Source of the DNA: CAYSUS01 sp964434165 | GTDB lineage: Bacteria; Planctomycetota; Planctomycetia; Pirellulales; Thermoguttaceae | Assembly (NCBI GenBank): GCA_964434165.1 | Contig: CAYSUS010000014.1 | Location: 1 to 64,000, forward strand | Length of the DNA stretch: 64,000 nt | Reading direction: 5' to 3' | Shown: one piece after another, positions 23,196 to 37,031 of the stretch | How the letters are laid out: every line of letters begins with the position of its first letter | Position numbering within the stretch: position 1 is the stretch's first letter | The notes under the pieces: generated by a model | Database searches by the model: none | Seen by the model: only the letters and a program-made list of their open reading frames with translations | What the model was told of the DNA's origin: nothing | Program-made: the position numbers and the translations under genes

Positions 23196-24821
23196 ATGCC
23201 ACGCATCATCGTTCTGGACAACCTGTCGGAGGACGGGCTCGCGCTGCTCGACTCGGCGGGGGACATCGACTACGAAGTCCGCACGGGCCTGAAGGGGGAC
23301 GCGCTCCGCCAGGCCCTCATGGACTTCGACGGCGCCATCTGCCGCAGCGGGGTGAAGATCACCGCCGAGGCCCTCCAGGGGAATTCGCGCCTGAAGGCCA
23401 TCGCCCGGGCCGGCGTGGGCACCGACAACATCGACAAGCAGGCCGCCACGCGCCAGGGCATCGTGGTGATGAACACGCCGGGCGGCAACACGGTCTCCAC
23501 GGCCGAGCAGACGATCGCCCTGATGCTCGGCCTGGCCCGGCAGACCGCCCCCGCGTTCCAAAGCCTCAAGGAGGGGCGGTGGGACCGCAAGGCGTTCATG
23601 GGCACGCAGCTGGCCGGCAAGACGCTGGGCATCGTCGGCCTGGGGCGAATCGGTCAGTCCGTGGCCGAGCGGGCCAAGGCCTTCGAGATGCGGATCCTCG
23701 GCTACGACCCGTTCGTCTCCAGCCAGCGCGCGGCCGACCTGGGCATCAAGACGTGCCCCTCGGTCCGCGACATGCTGCCCGATGTGGACTTCCTCACCGT
23801 GCACACGCCGCTGACCGACGAGACCCGCCACCTCATCGGCCACGACGAGATCAAGATGCTCAAGAAGGGCGCGCGGCTGATCAACTGTGCCCGCGGCGGG
23901 ATCTACGACGAGGAGGCCCTCGTCGAGGGCCTCCAGAGCGGTCACCTCGGGGGCGTGGCCCTGGACGTGTACGCCACCGAGCCCTGCACCGACAGTCCGT
24001 TGTTCCAGATGCCCAACGTCCTCTGCACGCCGCACCTGGGGGCCAGCACCGAGGAGGCCCAGTCGAGCGTGGCCATCGAGGCCGTCGAGCTGCTGATCGA
24101 CCACTTCACGACGGGCGCGATCCGGCAGTCGGTGAACATGTCGCCACTGGATCCCAAGACCTTGCAGAGCCTCCGCGGCTATCTCAACGTGGCGTACCGG
24201 CTGGGCATGCTCCTGGCGCAGGTCGATCACTGCCCGCCCAGCTCCTGCACGGTCCGCTACAAGGGCGAGGTGGCCAAGAAGGAGACGCGGCTGCTCTCGG
24301 CCGCGTTCGCCGCGGGCCTGCTCTCCGGACACGTGGAGAGCGTGAACCTGGTCAACTCCGAGGTCTTCCTCCGCGAGCGCGGCATCGAGTTCGTCGAGCA
24401 GCGGACCACGGAGATCGGCGACTTCAGCTCGCTGATCACTGCGGAGGTGACCAGCGACGAGAAGAAGTCCGTGGCCGCGGGCACGCTGTTCGGAAACAAC
24501 ATGCCCCGGCTGGTGCAGAAGGCCGACTGCCGCCTGGAGGCCTACCTCGACGGGATCCTGATGATCTTCGAGCACCGCGACTCCCCGGGCGTGATCGGGC
24601 GCGTGGGGGCAATCTTCGGAAAGCACCAGGTGAACATCGCCCAGATGTCGGTCGGCCGCGGCACCGACAAGCCGGGCGGCTGGGCGATCGGCGTGTTGGC
24701 CCTGGACAGCCAGCCCCCGGCCGAGGCCATGGCCGAGCTGCTCACCCTGGACACGGTCTCCCGGGCGTGGATCGTCAAGCTCCCGCCGGCCGGCGAAATG
24801 CCCTCGTGGCTGGGCGGGTGA
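23196..24821 (+). CDS. serA: D-3-phosphoglycerate dehydrogenase
   Basis: SerA oxidises 3-phosphoglycerate with NAD+ in the first step of serine synthesis. The 541-residue length fits the long form with an intervening domain. Visible features are the NAD loop GIVGLGRIGQSVA (about 145-157), Arg in NCARGGIYDE (about 233), Glu in VYATEPC (about 262), His in TPHLGASTEEAQ (about 280), an ASB-type domain (about 330-450), and a C-terminal ACT domain starting ILMIFEHRDSPGVIGRVGAI. The ACT domain in this family usually senses serine. GAGGG lies about 10 bases before the ATG. In-frame sequence upstream is non-coding. No serB/serC neighbours are present. Confidence 0.96.
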   Translation: MPRIIVLDNLSEDGLALLDSAGDIDYEVRTGLKGDALRQALMDFDGAICRSGVKITAEALQGNSRLKAIARAGVGTDNIDKQAATRQGIVVMNTPGGNTVSTAEQTIALMLGLARQTAPAFQSLKEGRWDRKAFMGTQLAGKTLGIVGLGRIGQSVAERAKAFEMRILGYDPFVSSQRAADLGIKTCPSVRDMLPDVDFLTVHTPLTDETRHLIGHDEIKMLKKGARLINCARGGIYDEEALVEGLQSGHLGGVALDVYATEPCTDSPLFQMPNVLCTPHLGASTEEAQSSVAIEAVELLIDHFTTGAIRQSVNMSPLDPKTLQSLRGYLNVAYRLGMLLAQVDHCPPSSCTVRYKGEVAKKETRLLSAAFAAGLLSGHVESVNLVNSEVFLRERGIEFVEQRTTEIGDFSSLITAEVTSDEKKSVAAGTLFGNNMPRLVQKADCRLEAYLDGILMIFEHRDSPGVIGRVGAIFGKHQVNIAQMSVGRGTDKPGGWAIGVLALDSQPPAEAMAELLTLDTVSRAWIVKLPPAGEMPSWLGG

Positions 24822-24830
24822 GAGCAGTGA

Positions 24831-24851
24831 AATGACGAATGACGAATCAGG
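24831..24851. repeat. GAATGACGAATGA-type simple repeat
   Basis: A short run AATGACGAATGACGAATCAG in the 36-base gap between the convergent serA and SBBP-propeller genes. It is the third copy of this element in the window. Confidence 0.7.
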
Positions 24852-24857
24852 GATGGT

Positions 24858-26417
24858 TCAGCGGCTTCTCGCGCTTGGCTGGAGAAGTGAGAACCGGCCC
24901 AGGATGCAGTCGCCGTTGCCCCAGCCGCCCCCGCCGCCGGCGAACTCGCGCTGGACGGGGGCCTTCACGGGGAAGCCCCGCCCGTCCGTGGCCCCGGTGA
25001 AGTAGAGGCTGCCGTCGGGCCCCATGCAGCCGGAGCGCCCGTTGTCGCGGGCCGGCCCGCCCAGCAGCGTCGCGTATTCCAGCGACGCAAGGTCGGAGGA
25101 AAGCACCACCACGAACGCGTCGCGATTTCCGCCGAAGGCCCCCTGAGCCGCCCCGGCCGTGACGGGGAAGTCGCTCGACTCGGTCTCGCCGGCGAGGAAC
25201 ACGCGCCCCTGGCGATCGACCTCGATGCCGTCGGCATTCTCCACGGCGCTTCCGCCGAGGAACGTGCTGGCCGCGATCGCCCCGTCGGGGCCGACCTTCA
25301 CCACGGCGATATCGCCCTTTCCCTGGTGGCTTCGATCCCAGGCGCCGGGTGTGGTGGGGAAACCCTTCGAGGCGGTCCACACCGCCACGCACGCGTTGCC
25401 CTGGGGGTCCAGGGCCAGGTTGTGCGTGCTGATGGCCCACTCCACCTTCGAGCCGCCCAGGTACGTACCGTAGGCGAGCGCCGATCCGTCGGCCTCGATC
25501 TTGGCGAGGAAGCCGTCCTCCTCGCCGTGGGGCGTGCGGTCTGCTCCGTCGCCTGCGGTGGGCATGTCCTTCGACTTGGTGTTGCAGAGGATCACCGGCC
25601 GCTTGTCGGCGCCGACGCGGATCGAGGCCTCCTGCGTGTCCTTGTCCGATCCGCCCAGCCACGTGGCCCAACGGACGCGCGAGCCGTCGCCGGCGATCTT
25701 GACCACGCCGCAATCGAGACCGCCTGCCGGCTTCGGCTGGAGCGCCTCGGCGAAGGCCGTTTTGAACCACGCCGGCGCCTCGACCTGGTGCGAGCGGGTG
25801 TTCCACCCCAGCGGCAGGTAGAGGTCGCCGTCGGCGTCGATGGCCAGGTCGCGGCAGAGCTCGCCCACGCCCACGAAGCTGGACCACAGCAGCCGGCTTC
25901 CGTCGGGCGAGAGCTTGGCCACGAACCCGTTCTGCGATCCGTAGAAGCCGTTGTATCCCGAGCCGCCGTACCGAGTCTGAAAGGCCCCTTCGGTGACCGG
26001 GAAACCCGGTCCCGCCCGGCCCGCGATGCAGACGTTGCCTTCCGCGTCGAGCTCCACGGCGTAGGCCCGGTCGTAGTTCGGTCCGCCGAGGAGCGTGGAC
26101 CAGAGGAGCTTGCCCTGGGGGCTGACCTTGACGACGAACACGTCGCAGTCGCCGGCCTTGCCCGTGGCCCTTCCGCTTTCGTTGAACGTGCGATCGTACG
26201 CGCCGGGCGTGGTGGGAAAATCGCGCGAGGCCGTGCCCCCGACCATGAAGACGTTGCCCTGGGCGTCGGCGACCACGTCGCGGGCGTGTTCCCAGTCGCT
26301 GCCGCCGAAGTAGGTTGAATACTCAAGTCGGTACGGTCTCTCGTCGGCGGTTGCGGAGAGCACGGCGGGGCCGAGAAGCAAGACGAAGAACGGCGCCGTT
26401 CGGATAGTACCTATCAT
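24858..26417 (-). CDS. Secreted SBBP/beta-propeller repeat protein
   Basis: A 519-residue exported protein made of SBBP-type propeller blades, a family common in planctomycetes and known mostly as extracellular or surface proteins of unknown role. The start MIGTIRTAPFFVLLLG has GGAG 9 bases upstream on the minus strand and a signal peptide ending LSATA. Blades repeat the pattern 'YSTYFGGSDWEHARDVVADAQGN', 'STLLGGPNYDRAYAVELDAEGN', 'ATWLGGSDKDTQEASIRV', 'GTYLGGSKVEWAIS' and 'STFLGGSAVENADGIEVDRQGR', each with FPTTPGA-like loops. No enzyme motif is visible. An in-frame ATG 17 codons upstream is less likely. It is convergent with serA and downstream of the fused kinase gene after about 75 bases. 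Confidence 0.8.
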   Translation of the reverse strand: MIGTIRTAPFFVLLLGPAVLSATADERPYRLEYSTYFGGSDWEHARDVVADAQGNVFMVGGTASRDFPTTPGAYDRTFNESGRATGKAGDCDVFVVKVSPQGKLLWSTLLGGPNYDRAYAVELDAEGNVCIAGRAGPGFPVTEGAFQTRYGGSGYNGFYGSQNGFVAKLSPDGSRLLWSSFVGVGELCRDLAIDADGDLYLPLGWNTRSHQVEAPAWFKTAFAEALQPKPAGGLDCGVVKIAGDGSRVRWATWLGGSDKDTQEASIRVGADKRPVILCNTKSKDMPTAGDGADRTPHGEEDGFLAKIEADGSALAYGTYLGGSKVEWAISTHNLALDPQGNACVAVWTASKGFPTTPGAWDRSHQGKGDIAVVKVGPDGAIAASTFLGGSAVENADGIEVDRQGRVFLAGETESSDFPVTAGAAQGAFGGNRDAFVVVLSSDLASLEYATLLGGPARDNGRSGCMGPDGSLYFTGATDGRGFPVKAPVQREFAGGGGGWGNGDCILGRFSLLQPSARSR

Positions 26418-26492
26418 GGCGCGTTGCTCCAGGGGATCTCGTAAGGCGCTGACACTCTCGGAGAGCATAATCCCTGGCGGCCCGCCCCGCCA

Positions 26493-29819
<3,327 letters not shown>

Positions 29820-29876
29820 GGCGAGCGGGGGCGTCGGCGCATCGGTTCAGGTCGAAGCAGAAACAGCCAGGCAGCG

Positions 29877-30728
29877 TCACGCCCTCGATTGCGGGCGGCC
29901 GGCCAGGAGCTCCACGAGCCGCTCCAGGACTTCCTCCCGATCCTCGCCGGCCATGGCCAGCGCGAGCTGCGCGACCAGCATCCCGTACTTCACGCCGATG
30001 TTGAACCGCGAGCCGTCCAGCTCCGCGGCCAGGTAGCGCTCGCGTCGGGCGAGCTCGGCCAGGGCCGGCGAGAGCATGACGGGCCCGGCCTCCCGGTCGC
30101 GAATCGAGTGGCCGAGGATCTCCATGACCAGCGGCGGGAGCACGTGCATCCCGAACAGGCACAAGTAGTGCCCCGCCCGGAGGCCCGGCACGAGGAGCCG
30201 CTGCTCGGCCTCGGTCGGGGTGGGCTTCTCCAGCACCGCGTCGATCTCGTACAAGTCCTGGCGTCCGGCCACGCGCCGTCCTCCCACGGCGCCGTAGTAC
30301 GGCAGCATGCTCTCGCGCGTGGCCTGGACCGCCGAGACCGGGCACTTCTCCGCGGCGGCCGTTTCGACGAGCTGCCGGGCGCAGCGACGCGGCTGGCCGC
30401 TGATGTAGAGGTGGTCGCTGACCAGGTGCAGGAACGCCTGGTCGCCCACGAAGTCGCGAGCCCGATGCAGGGCCTCGCCGTACCCGCGGGGCTCGGGCTG
30501 CACCACGAACGTGAGCATGCGGCCCAGGTCCTCGGCGGCCTCGAGGAACGGGGCCTCGTCGCCGGGCCGAACCACGAGGCAGACTTCCTCCATGCCGGCG
30601 TCGGCGAGCTCGTCCAGGATGATGCGCAGGGCCGACTTCTCGACCCCGTCGAGGTCCACCAGTCGCTGCAAGGGGAGACGGTTCTGTGCGGGCCCCGCGG
30701 CCGTGATCACCGCCCGGGCGATCTTCAT
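29877..30728 (-). CDS. UTP-glucose-1-phosphate uridylyltransferase-like nucleotidyltransferase (GalU-like)
   Basis: A 283-residue sugar-1-phosphate nucleotidyltransferase. The N-terminus MKIARAVITAAGPAQNRLPL resembles the GalU pyrophosphorylase loop, followed by ILDELADAGMEEVCLVVRPG, the EPRGYGEALHRARDFVGDQA segment (GalU-type 'GLGHAVLCA' position) and SDHLYISG for the metal/ligand Asp. GGAG lies about 8 bases before the ATG. It is separated by only about 57 bases from the fused kinase/transferase gene that follows, so the two probably form one operon acting on the same sugar. A strong terminator isolates the pair from acsA upstream. GalU itself usually has a canonical GLGTR loop, which is altered here (AGPAQNR), so its substrate may differ. 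Confidence 0.8.
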   Translation of the reverse strand: MKIARAVITAAGPAQNRLPLQRLVDLDGVEKSALRIILDELADAGMEEVCLVVRPGDEAPFLEAAEDLGRMLTFVVQPEPRGYGEALHRARDFVGDQAFLHLVSDHLYISGQPRRCARQLVETAAAEKCPVSAVQATRESMLPYYGAVGGRRVAGRQDLYEIDAVLEKPTPTEAEQRLLVPGLRAGHYLCLFGMHVLPPLVMEILGHSIRDREAGPVMLSPALAELARRERYLAAELDGSRFNIGVKYGMLVAQLALAMAGEDREEVLERLVELLAGRPQSRA

Positions 30729-30772
30729 GTTGGGGACTCCGTCAAGCAGCCGAGTGCGTGAGAGGTCGTCAC

Positions 30773-30811
30773 GGAAAACCGGGGGCCGGACGCCGCGGGC
30801 ATCCGGCCCCC
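30773..30811 (-). terminator. Rho-independent terminator of acsA
   Basis: On the minus strand a 10-bp perfect GC stem (GGGGGCCGGA and TCCGGCCCCC, 30781-30790 and 30802-30811) with an 11-base loop is followed by GGTTTTCC. It lies 65 bases past the acsA stop and before the GalU-like gene. Confidence 0.8.
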
Positions 30812-30875
30812 GTCAGTACAGTCTCCCGTGTCGCCGGGGCGGATCGCTGCCGGCCCTGGATCGATCCGTCGACGA

Positions 30876-32831
<1,956 letters not shown>

Positions 32832-33019
32832 CTGGGGCTTCCTCCGAATCGGTACGTGCCACTTGCCTGGTAAAAGTGCAGGACGAGAACGCGCCTCGCC
32901 CACGAGAAAAGAGGGACCGCCGCCCACGCGGGCTGTGGGCCGCCCGCGTCACAAGCAGTGCCGGTCTCCCTCCCACGACTGCGCTACGGGCGCTCTCCAG
33001 CCCGGCTTGAGAATCCGCC

Positions 33020-33047
33020 ATTTTAGTGGGTGCACCGATGGTGTCAA
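33020..33047 (-). promoter_or_regulatory. Sigma70-type promoter upstream of acsA
   Basis: On the minus strand TTGACA (33042-33047) is followed after 16 bases by TAAAAT (33020-33025). The start point would be roughly 180 bases before the acsA ATG, leaving a long leader. The rest of the 371-base gap (32832-33202) shows no gene. Confidence 0.65.
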
Positions 33048-33202
33048 CTTCCCGGAGGCGCGAGGGAGTGAGGCAGGACGTTCCCCCGTAAGAAGGGTTC
33101 GTCCGCGCACCCACGGCGCGGGATGCAACGCGGGTCAACCCGACCGCACCGCCGGGAGCCATCGCGGTCCGCCTGCCGTCGGCCGGCCCCAGCAACAACG
33201 GA

Positions 33203-33880
33203 TCACTTCGCGCGGGGAAGCTCGCGCAGGGAGATGTTCTTGAAGTACAGCGTGTTGCCGTGGTTCTGGAGCTCGATCTGACCGGTCGGGTAGATCGGCT
33301 TGTCGCGCTCCCAGTAGTTCTCCATGACCACGTCGTCCACGACCAGCTCGCCGTTGAGCTTCACCGTGACCCGCTCGCCGACCATCTTGATATAGAACGT
33401 GTTCCACTCGCCGACGGGCTTATCCGCAACCTTCATCGGCTTGCTCGGGTGCTTCTTGTTGTTGAAGAGGCCGCCCGAGCCGACCGGATTGTCCCAGATC
33501 TGCACCTGGGGCGTGCCGCGGAGGTAGATCCCGCTGTCGCCCTTCGGCTCGATCTTCCAATCGACGTACATCTCGAAGTCGCCGTAGTCCCTGGCCGTGC
33601 ACAGGCTCTTGCCCTTGCCGTCGAACACGAGCACGCCATCGACCACCTTCCAGTGCTGGCGCATCTGCTCGTCGGCCTTCTTCTGGGCCTCAGCCAGTTG
33701 GTCCGGCGACATGGCCGCCCGGGTCTTGGGGTTGCCCACCAGGCCCTTCCAGCCGCTGAGGTCCTTGCCGTTGAACAGGGCGACGAAGCCCTCCGGCGGG
33801 GTGTTGTCCGCGGCCGGGGCCGCCGCCGGGATGGCGGCGAGGATCGCCAGGGACAGGGAAGCACCAAGAAAGGCTCTCAT
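33203..33880 (-). CDS. Secreted DUF1080 (3-keto-disaccharide hydrolase-like) protein
   Basis: A 225-residue exported protein of the DUF1080 family, a concanavalin-like beta-sandwich abundant in planctomycetes and linked to glycoside or keto-sugar hydrolysis. A signal peptide (MRAFLGASLSLAILAAIPAAAPAA) is followed by EGFVALFNGKDLSGWKGLVG, the standard opening, then the DGVLVFDGKGKSLCTARDYG core, YVDWKIEPKGDSGIYLRGTP and the closing GQIELQNHGNTLYFKNISLREL. These blocks are all in order. It lies just downstream of the rhamnogalacturonan-lyase-like gene on the same strand (about 105 bases), so co-expression is possible. Substrate unknown. Confidence 0.9.
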   Translation of the reverse strand: MRAFLGASLSLAILAAIPAAAPAADNTPPEGFVALFNGKDLSGWKGLVGNPKTRAAMSPDQLAEAQKKADEQMRQHWKVVDGVLVFDGKGKSLCTARDYGDFEMYVDWKIEPKGDSGIYLRGTPQVQIWDNPVGSGGLFNNKKHPSKPMKVADKPVGEWNTFYIKMVGERVTVKLNGELVVDDVVMENYWERDKPIYPTGQIELQNHGNTLYFKNISLRELPRAK

Positions 33881-33986
33881 GGGATGGCTCCTTGAGCGAG
33901 CTTGGGTGGGGGAATCGAGGAAGGGGCAAGTGCCTCGCGCAGCGGTGGCCGGGCGTTGGTCACGTTAGCACGGACCAGGCGGATTT

Positions 33987-36824
33987 TCAACGAAGACGCG
34001 TATGGGCGGGCACGCGGCTCGCCTGGCGGCGCTCTCCACGCTCCGAGCCGGCCGCCGCGCTGACCGCCATGAACACGTTGCCGTGCATGGCTCCGTTGGC
34101 GCTGTGGACCTGTGCGTAGGTGGCGGGACCGCCCTCCCAGCAGGCGTTCTCCACGCCGTACTCGAAGCAGCGGCGCGCGGCCTCCAAGTACGCCCGGTCC
34201 CCCGTGAGCGTGTACCCCACGGCCAGCGCGTCGGCCGCCATGATGTTGTAGTGGCTGCACGTGCCGTTCCCTTGCACGCTCCCGTCGGGCTGCGGCGTGA
34301 TCGTATAGTAGATGCCGTGCTCCGGGTCGATCGACTTGCGGAGCGTCTCCAGGTGGGCCAGCAGGTAGCCCCGCGCCGCCTCGTCCTCCGGGAACGTCTC
34401 CACGTAGCGGGACAGGGCCATCATGTAGAACACGCTGGACCAGAGCGAGATGGGCCGGTGCTTCGGCGGCCGGCCGTCGTAGGCGCACGTGGCGATCTGC
34501 CACCGCGCCCGCTCCAGGTACTTCTCCTCGCCCGAGAGCAGCCAGCCCTCCAGGAGCCGGTTGAGCGTGCAGGCGTCGCCCCGCCAGCCCATGCGGTTGT
34601 GCTCTGTGGGGTCGGGCTTCTCCTGCGGCGACATGTATTGGGCCAAGGCGTTCTCGCAAACCTCCAGGCAGGCGTCGCGGCACTTCCAGTTGCCGGTCAA
34701 GTAGTGGAAGGCGGCCGTGCCCCGGGCGGCGAAGGCCAGGTCCTTGGTGAAGTGGTTGTAGTTGCGGTGCGGGTTCTTGTGCCCCGGCTCGTCGTGCAGC
34801 GAATGGGCCCAATTGCCCCCCTGGACGAAGTGCAGGCCCGGGTAGTGCGGCTGGTGATGCAGGTCGATGTCGGCCGTGTGACGCGCCGCTGCCGCGAACA
34901 GCCGCCACCAGCCGGGGTGCAGCGTGCGGGCATACTGCCGGGCCATGTGATAGTCCATGTCGTACTTCATGCCCCACTGGCCGGACGGGGTCTCGAAGTC
35001 GATGGGCACGTCGCCGTAGTCCATCCAGCCGTGGAACTCGTATTTCTCGATCTGGCCGGGGACGCTCGGGCCATCCTCGCCCGGCGGGTACACGCCGATC
35101 GTGGAGAGGTTGCGCGTCTCGTACGCCGGGTACTGCCGCGGATCGTACGGGTGCAGGGCCCCCAAGGCCCGCGAGCGCGCATACCACGCCGGCGCCGCCT
35201 CCAGGCGGAGCGGGGTGGAGAAAGCGGCCGCCAGGGCCTTGGTGTGGCGTGTGCCGCGCGGCGCGGCGTGGAAGTCGAACAGCACGGAGTGGGTCTTGTG
35301 CTCGCCGCTTCGCAGCGCGAAGTCGCCCGCGTAGCGCCCGGGGAACAGGCCGATCTCGATGGCGCCGTCCGGGCCGGCGGAGAGCGCCTTGGGGTAATTC
35401 TGCCAGAAGTCGGCGATCGCCACGGTCAGGCCGAGCGCCTCGTCCGAGACGTCCATCCAGCCCAATGCGCGGTCCCCCGTGCGAAACACGTTCTCACCCT
35501 TGGTCATGCGATAGCCGCGCAGCGAGACGTAACTGTTGGGCCGGGGACGGCACTCGGCCCTGCGGTAGCGGTCCCAGTGGTCGCCGCCGCTGGAGTCCTG
35601 GTAGAGCTCGACTCGCTCGTCGAGGGCCGCCGTCAGCTCGAGCTTGTCGGGGGCGCCGCCGAGCCGGGCCAGCACGTGCTTCTTCACGGCCAGCGGCAGG
35701 CGTAGAACCGCCTCGTCGAAGAAGACGCAGTTGACTCCGCCGATCTCGGCGTTCCGGGCGTTGCCGTCCGGGGTGCGCCCGCCGTGGTGGTTGTTCTCCA
35801 AAGTGAACTCGAGCTTCACGCGGCCGCTTCCCGCGTGGAAGTGATACCAGGCGGTGTACTCCAGGGCCGGGGCCGAGGCCGGGCCGAGCGAGCCCTTCAC
35901 GCGGATGACGCTCCGTAGCGGCCCGGGCTCCAGCACCGCGGCCTCAAATACTCCCTCGCTTGCGGCCGAGGCGCCGGCGGGGATCGTGCGGAAGGTATAG
36001 ACGTCGCCCTGCCTGGGCAGGTGATACGGGAGCCACGCGTCGCGGGGGATGGCGATTGCACCGTGCGCGGCCGCAAAGTCCTGCAGGTACTCGCCGGTTC
36101 CGACCGGGCCGGCTTTCGCGCCCGTCACCTCGTACCGGCGGTCGGTGACGAACCGTAGCGTGTAGTCGTCGGCCGCGGCGCCGTCAGTCGGACTGGCGTA
36201 GATCAGGTGCGAGTTGCCCTGGTTCCTTGGCGAGGGGATCGGCCGCGTCGCCATGGCCCGGAGTTTGCGCACGTGGGCACCGCGTTGCGGCTTCTCGGCC
36301 GAGCTGTCCGACACGACCGCGGTGCCGTCGGCCAGCCGGACCTCCTCGAAAAGGCTGAACCGTCGCTTGCTGATGCGGAATGCGGCCGGACCGGTGTTGA
36401 CCGCGAGGGCGTCGTCCCGGTCTTCGACTCGCACCGGCGTCGAGGGGCGGGCCGTCCGCGCCACGCCCTGTCCGTACTCCAGGACGTACTTCTGCTCTTC
36501 CTCGGGCGCGAGGCTCGCCTGGAAGTCAACCAGCAGCCACCGCACGCTGCCGCCGGGTCGCCAGACGCCCGCTGCGCGGAACTGGGCGGGCACCTCGCGC
36601 CCGTCGCGCAGCAGTCGCACCTGGTCGATGTCATTCAGCTCCCCCTTGGGCAGCGGGATGCCGGAGGTGACCGGCTCGTTGAAACGCGCCACGCCGTCGC
36701 GCTCCGCCACGGTCAGAGGCACGCTTCTCGGCGCGGCGAGGACTGCATCGACGTTGTCGGCGAGCGCGACTCCACAGGCTGCGAAGAGAAGCGTGAGCGG
36801 GCGGACTTTGCGGGCGGGATGCAT
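33987..36824 (-). CDS. Secreted exo-rhamnogalacturonan-lyase-like (PcRGLX/YetA-like) protein
   Basis: A 945-residue exported protein. ATG 36824 follows GGAGGAG by about 8 bases and gives a signal peptide (MHPARKVRPLTLLFAACGVALA). The N-terminal third matches the RIFT-barrel first domain of PcRGLX/YetA-like exo-rhamnogalacturonan lyases: FNEPVTSGIPLPKGELNDID, VRLLRDGREVPAQFRAAG and SVRWLLVDFQASL. The C-terminal half is an alpha/alpha barrel of the kind seen in polysaccharide lyases (HMARQYARTLHPGWWRLFAA, HHQPHYPGLHFVQGGNWAHS, NWKCRDACLEVCENAL). A much longer upstream open frame is shadow. It probably cleaves an acidic plant or algal polysaccharide outside the cytoplasm. The specific activity is inferred from family resemblance only. 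Confidence 0.75.
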   Translation of the reverse strand: MHPARKVRPLTLLFAACGVALADNVDAVLAAPRSVPLTVAERDGVARFNEPVTSGIPLPKGELNDIDQVRLLRDGREVPAQFRAAGVWRPGGSVRWLLVDFQASLAPEEEQKYVLEYGQGVARTARPSTPVRVEDRDDALAVNTGPAAFRISKRRFSLFEEVRLADGTAVVSDSSAEKPQRGAHVRKLRAMATRPIPSPRNQGNSHLIYASPTDGAAADDYTLRFVTDRRYEVTGAKAGPVGTGEYLQDFAAAHGAIAIPRDAWLPYHLPRQGDVYTFRTIPAGASAASEGVFEAAVLEPGPLRSVIRVKGSLGPASAPALEYTAWYHFHAGSGRVKLEFTLENNHHGGRTPDGNARNAEIGGVNCVFFDEAVLRLPLAVKKHVLARLGGAPDKLELTAALDERVELYQDSSGGDHWDRYRRAECRPRPNSYVSLRGYRMTKGENVFRTGDRALGWMDVSDEALGLTVAIADFWQNYPKALSAGPDGAIEIGLFPGRYAGDFALRSGEHKTHSVLFDFHAAPRGTRHTKALAAAFSTPLRLEAAPAWYARSRALGALHPYDPRQYPAYETRNLSTIGVYPPGEDGPSVPGQIEKYEFHGWMDYGDVPIDFETPSGQWGMKYDMDYHMARQYARTLHPGWWRLFAAAARHTADIDLHHQPHYPGLHFVQGGNWAHSLHDEPGHKNPHRNYNHFTKDLAFAARGTAAFHYLTGNWKCRDACLEVCENALAQYMSPQEKPDPTEHNRMGWRGDACTLNRLLEGWLLSGEEKYLERARWQIATCAYDGRPPKHRPISLWSSVFYMMALSRYVETFPEDEAARGYLLAHLETLRKSIDPEHGIYYTITPQPDGSVQGNGTCSHYNIMAADALAVGYTLTGDRAYLEAARRCFEYGVENACWEGGPATYAQVHSANGAMHGNVFMAVSAAAGSERGERRQASRVPAHTRLR

Positions 36825-36941
36825 GGCGGGGTCTCCTCCCGAAGGGGTGCGGGAACGGCTAGATTGTCGCGACCGGAGTCCGTCGCCGCAAGCGCGGACG
36901 GCCATTGCCACCGCCCCTGGGCCTCGGCCGGTCGCGGCTGA

Positions 36942-36970
36942 TTGACCCCCGCTCCGGCCGGGGCTATATT
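36942..36970 (+). promoter_or_regulatory. Sigma70-type promoter for the sugar transporter-ribokinase genes
   Basis: TTGACC (36942-36947), 17 bases, TATATT (36965-36970). It lies about 60 bases before the transporter ATG in the divergent gap between the rhamnogalacturonan-lyase-like gene and the transporter. Confidence 0.7.
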
Positions 36971-37031
36971 CAGCGTCGCACTTCTCAACCCGGGGGCATC
37001 CTGTCGCACCACCGCTGGAGGGCCGGGCATC

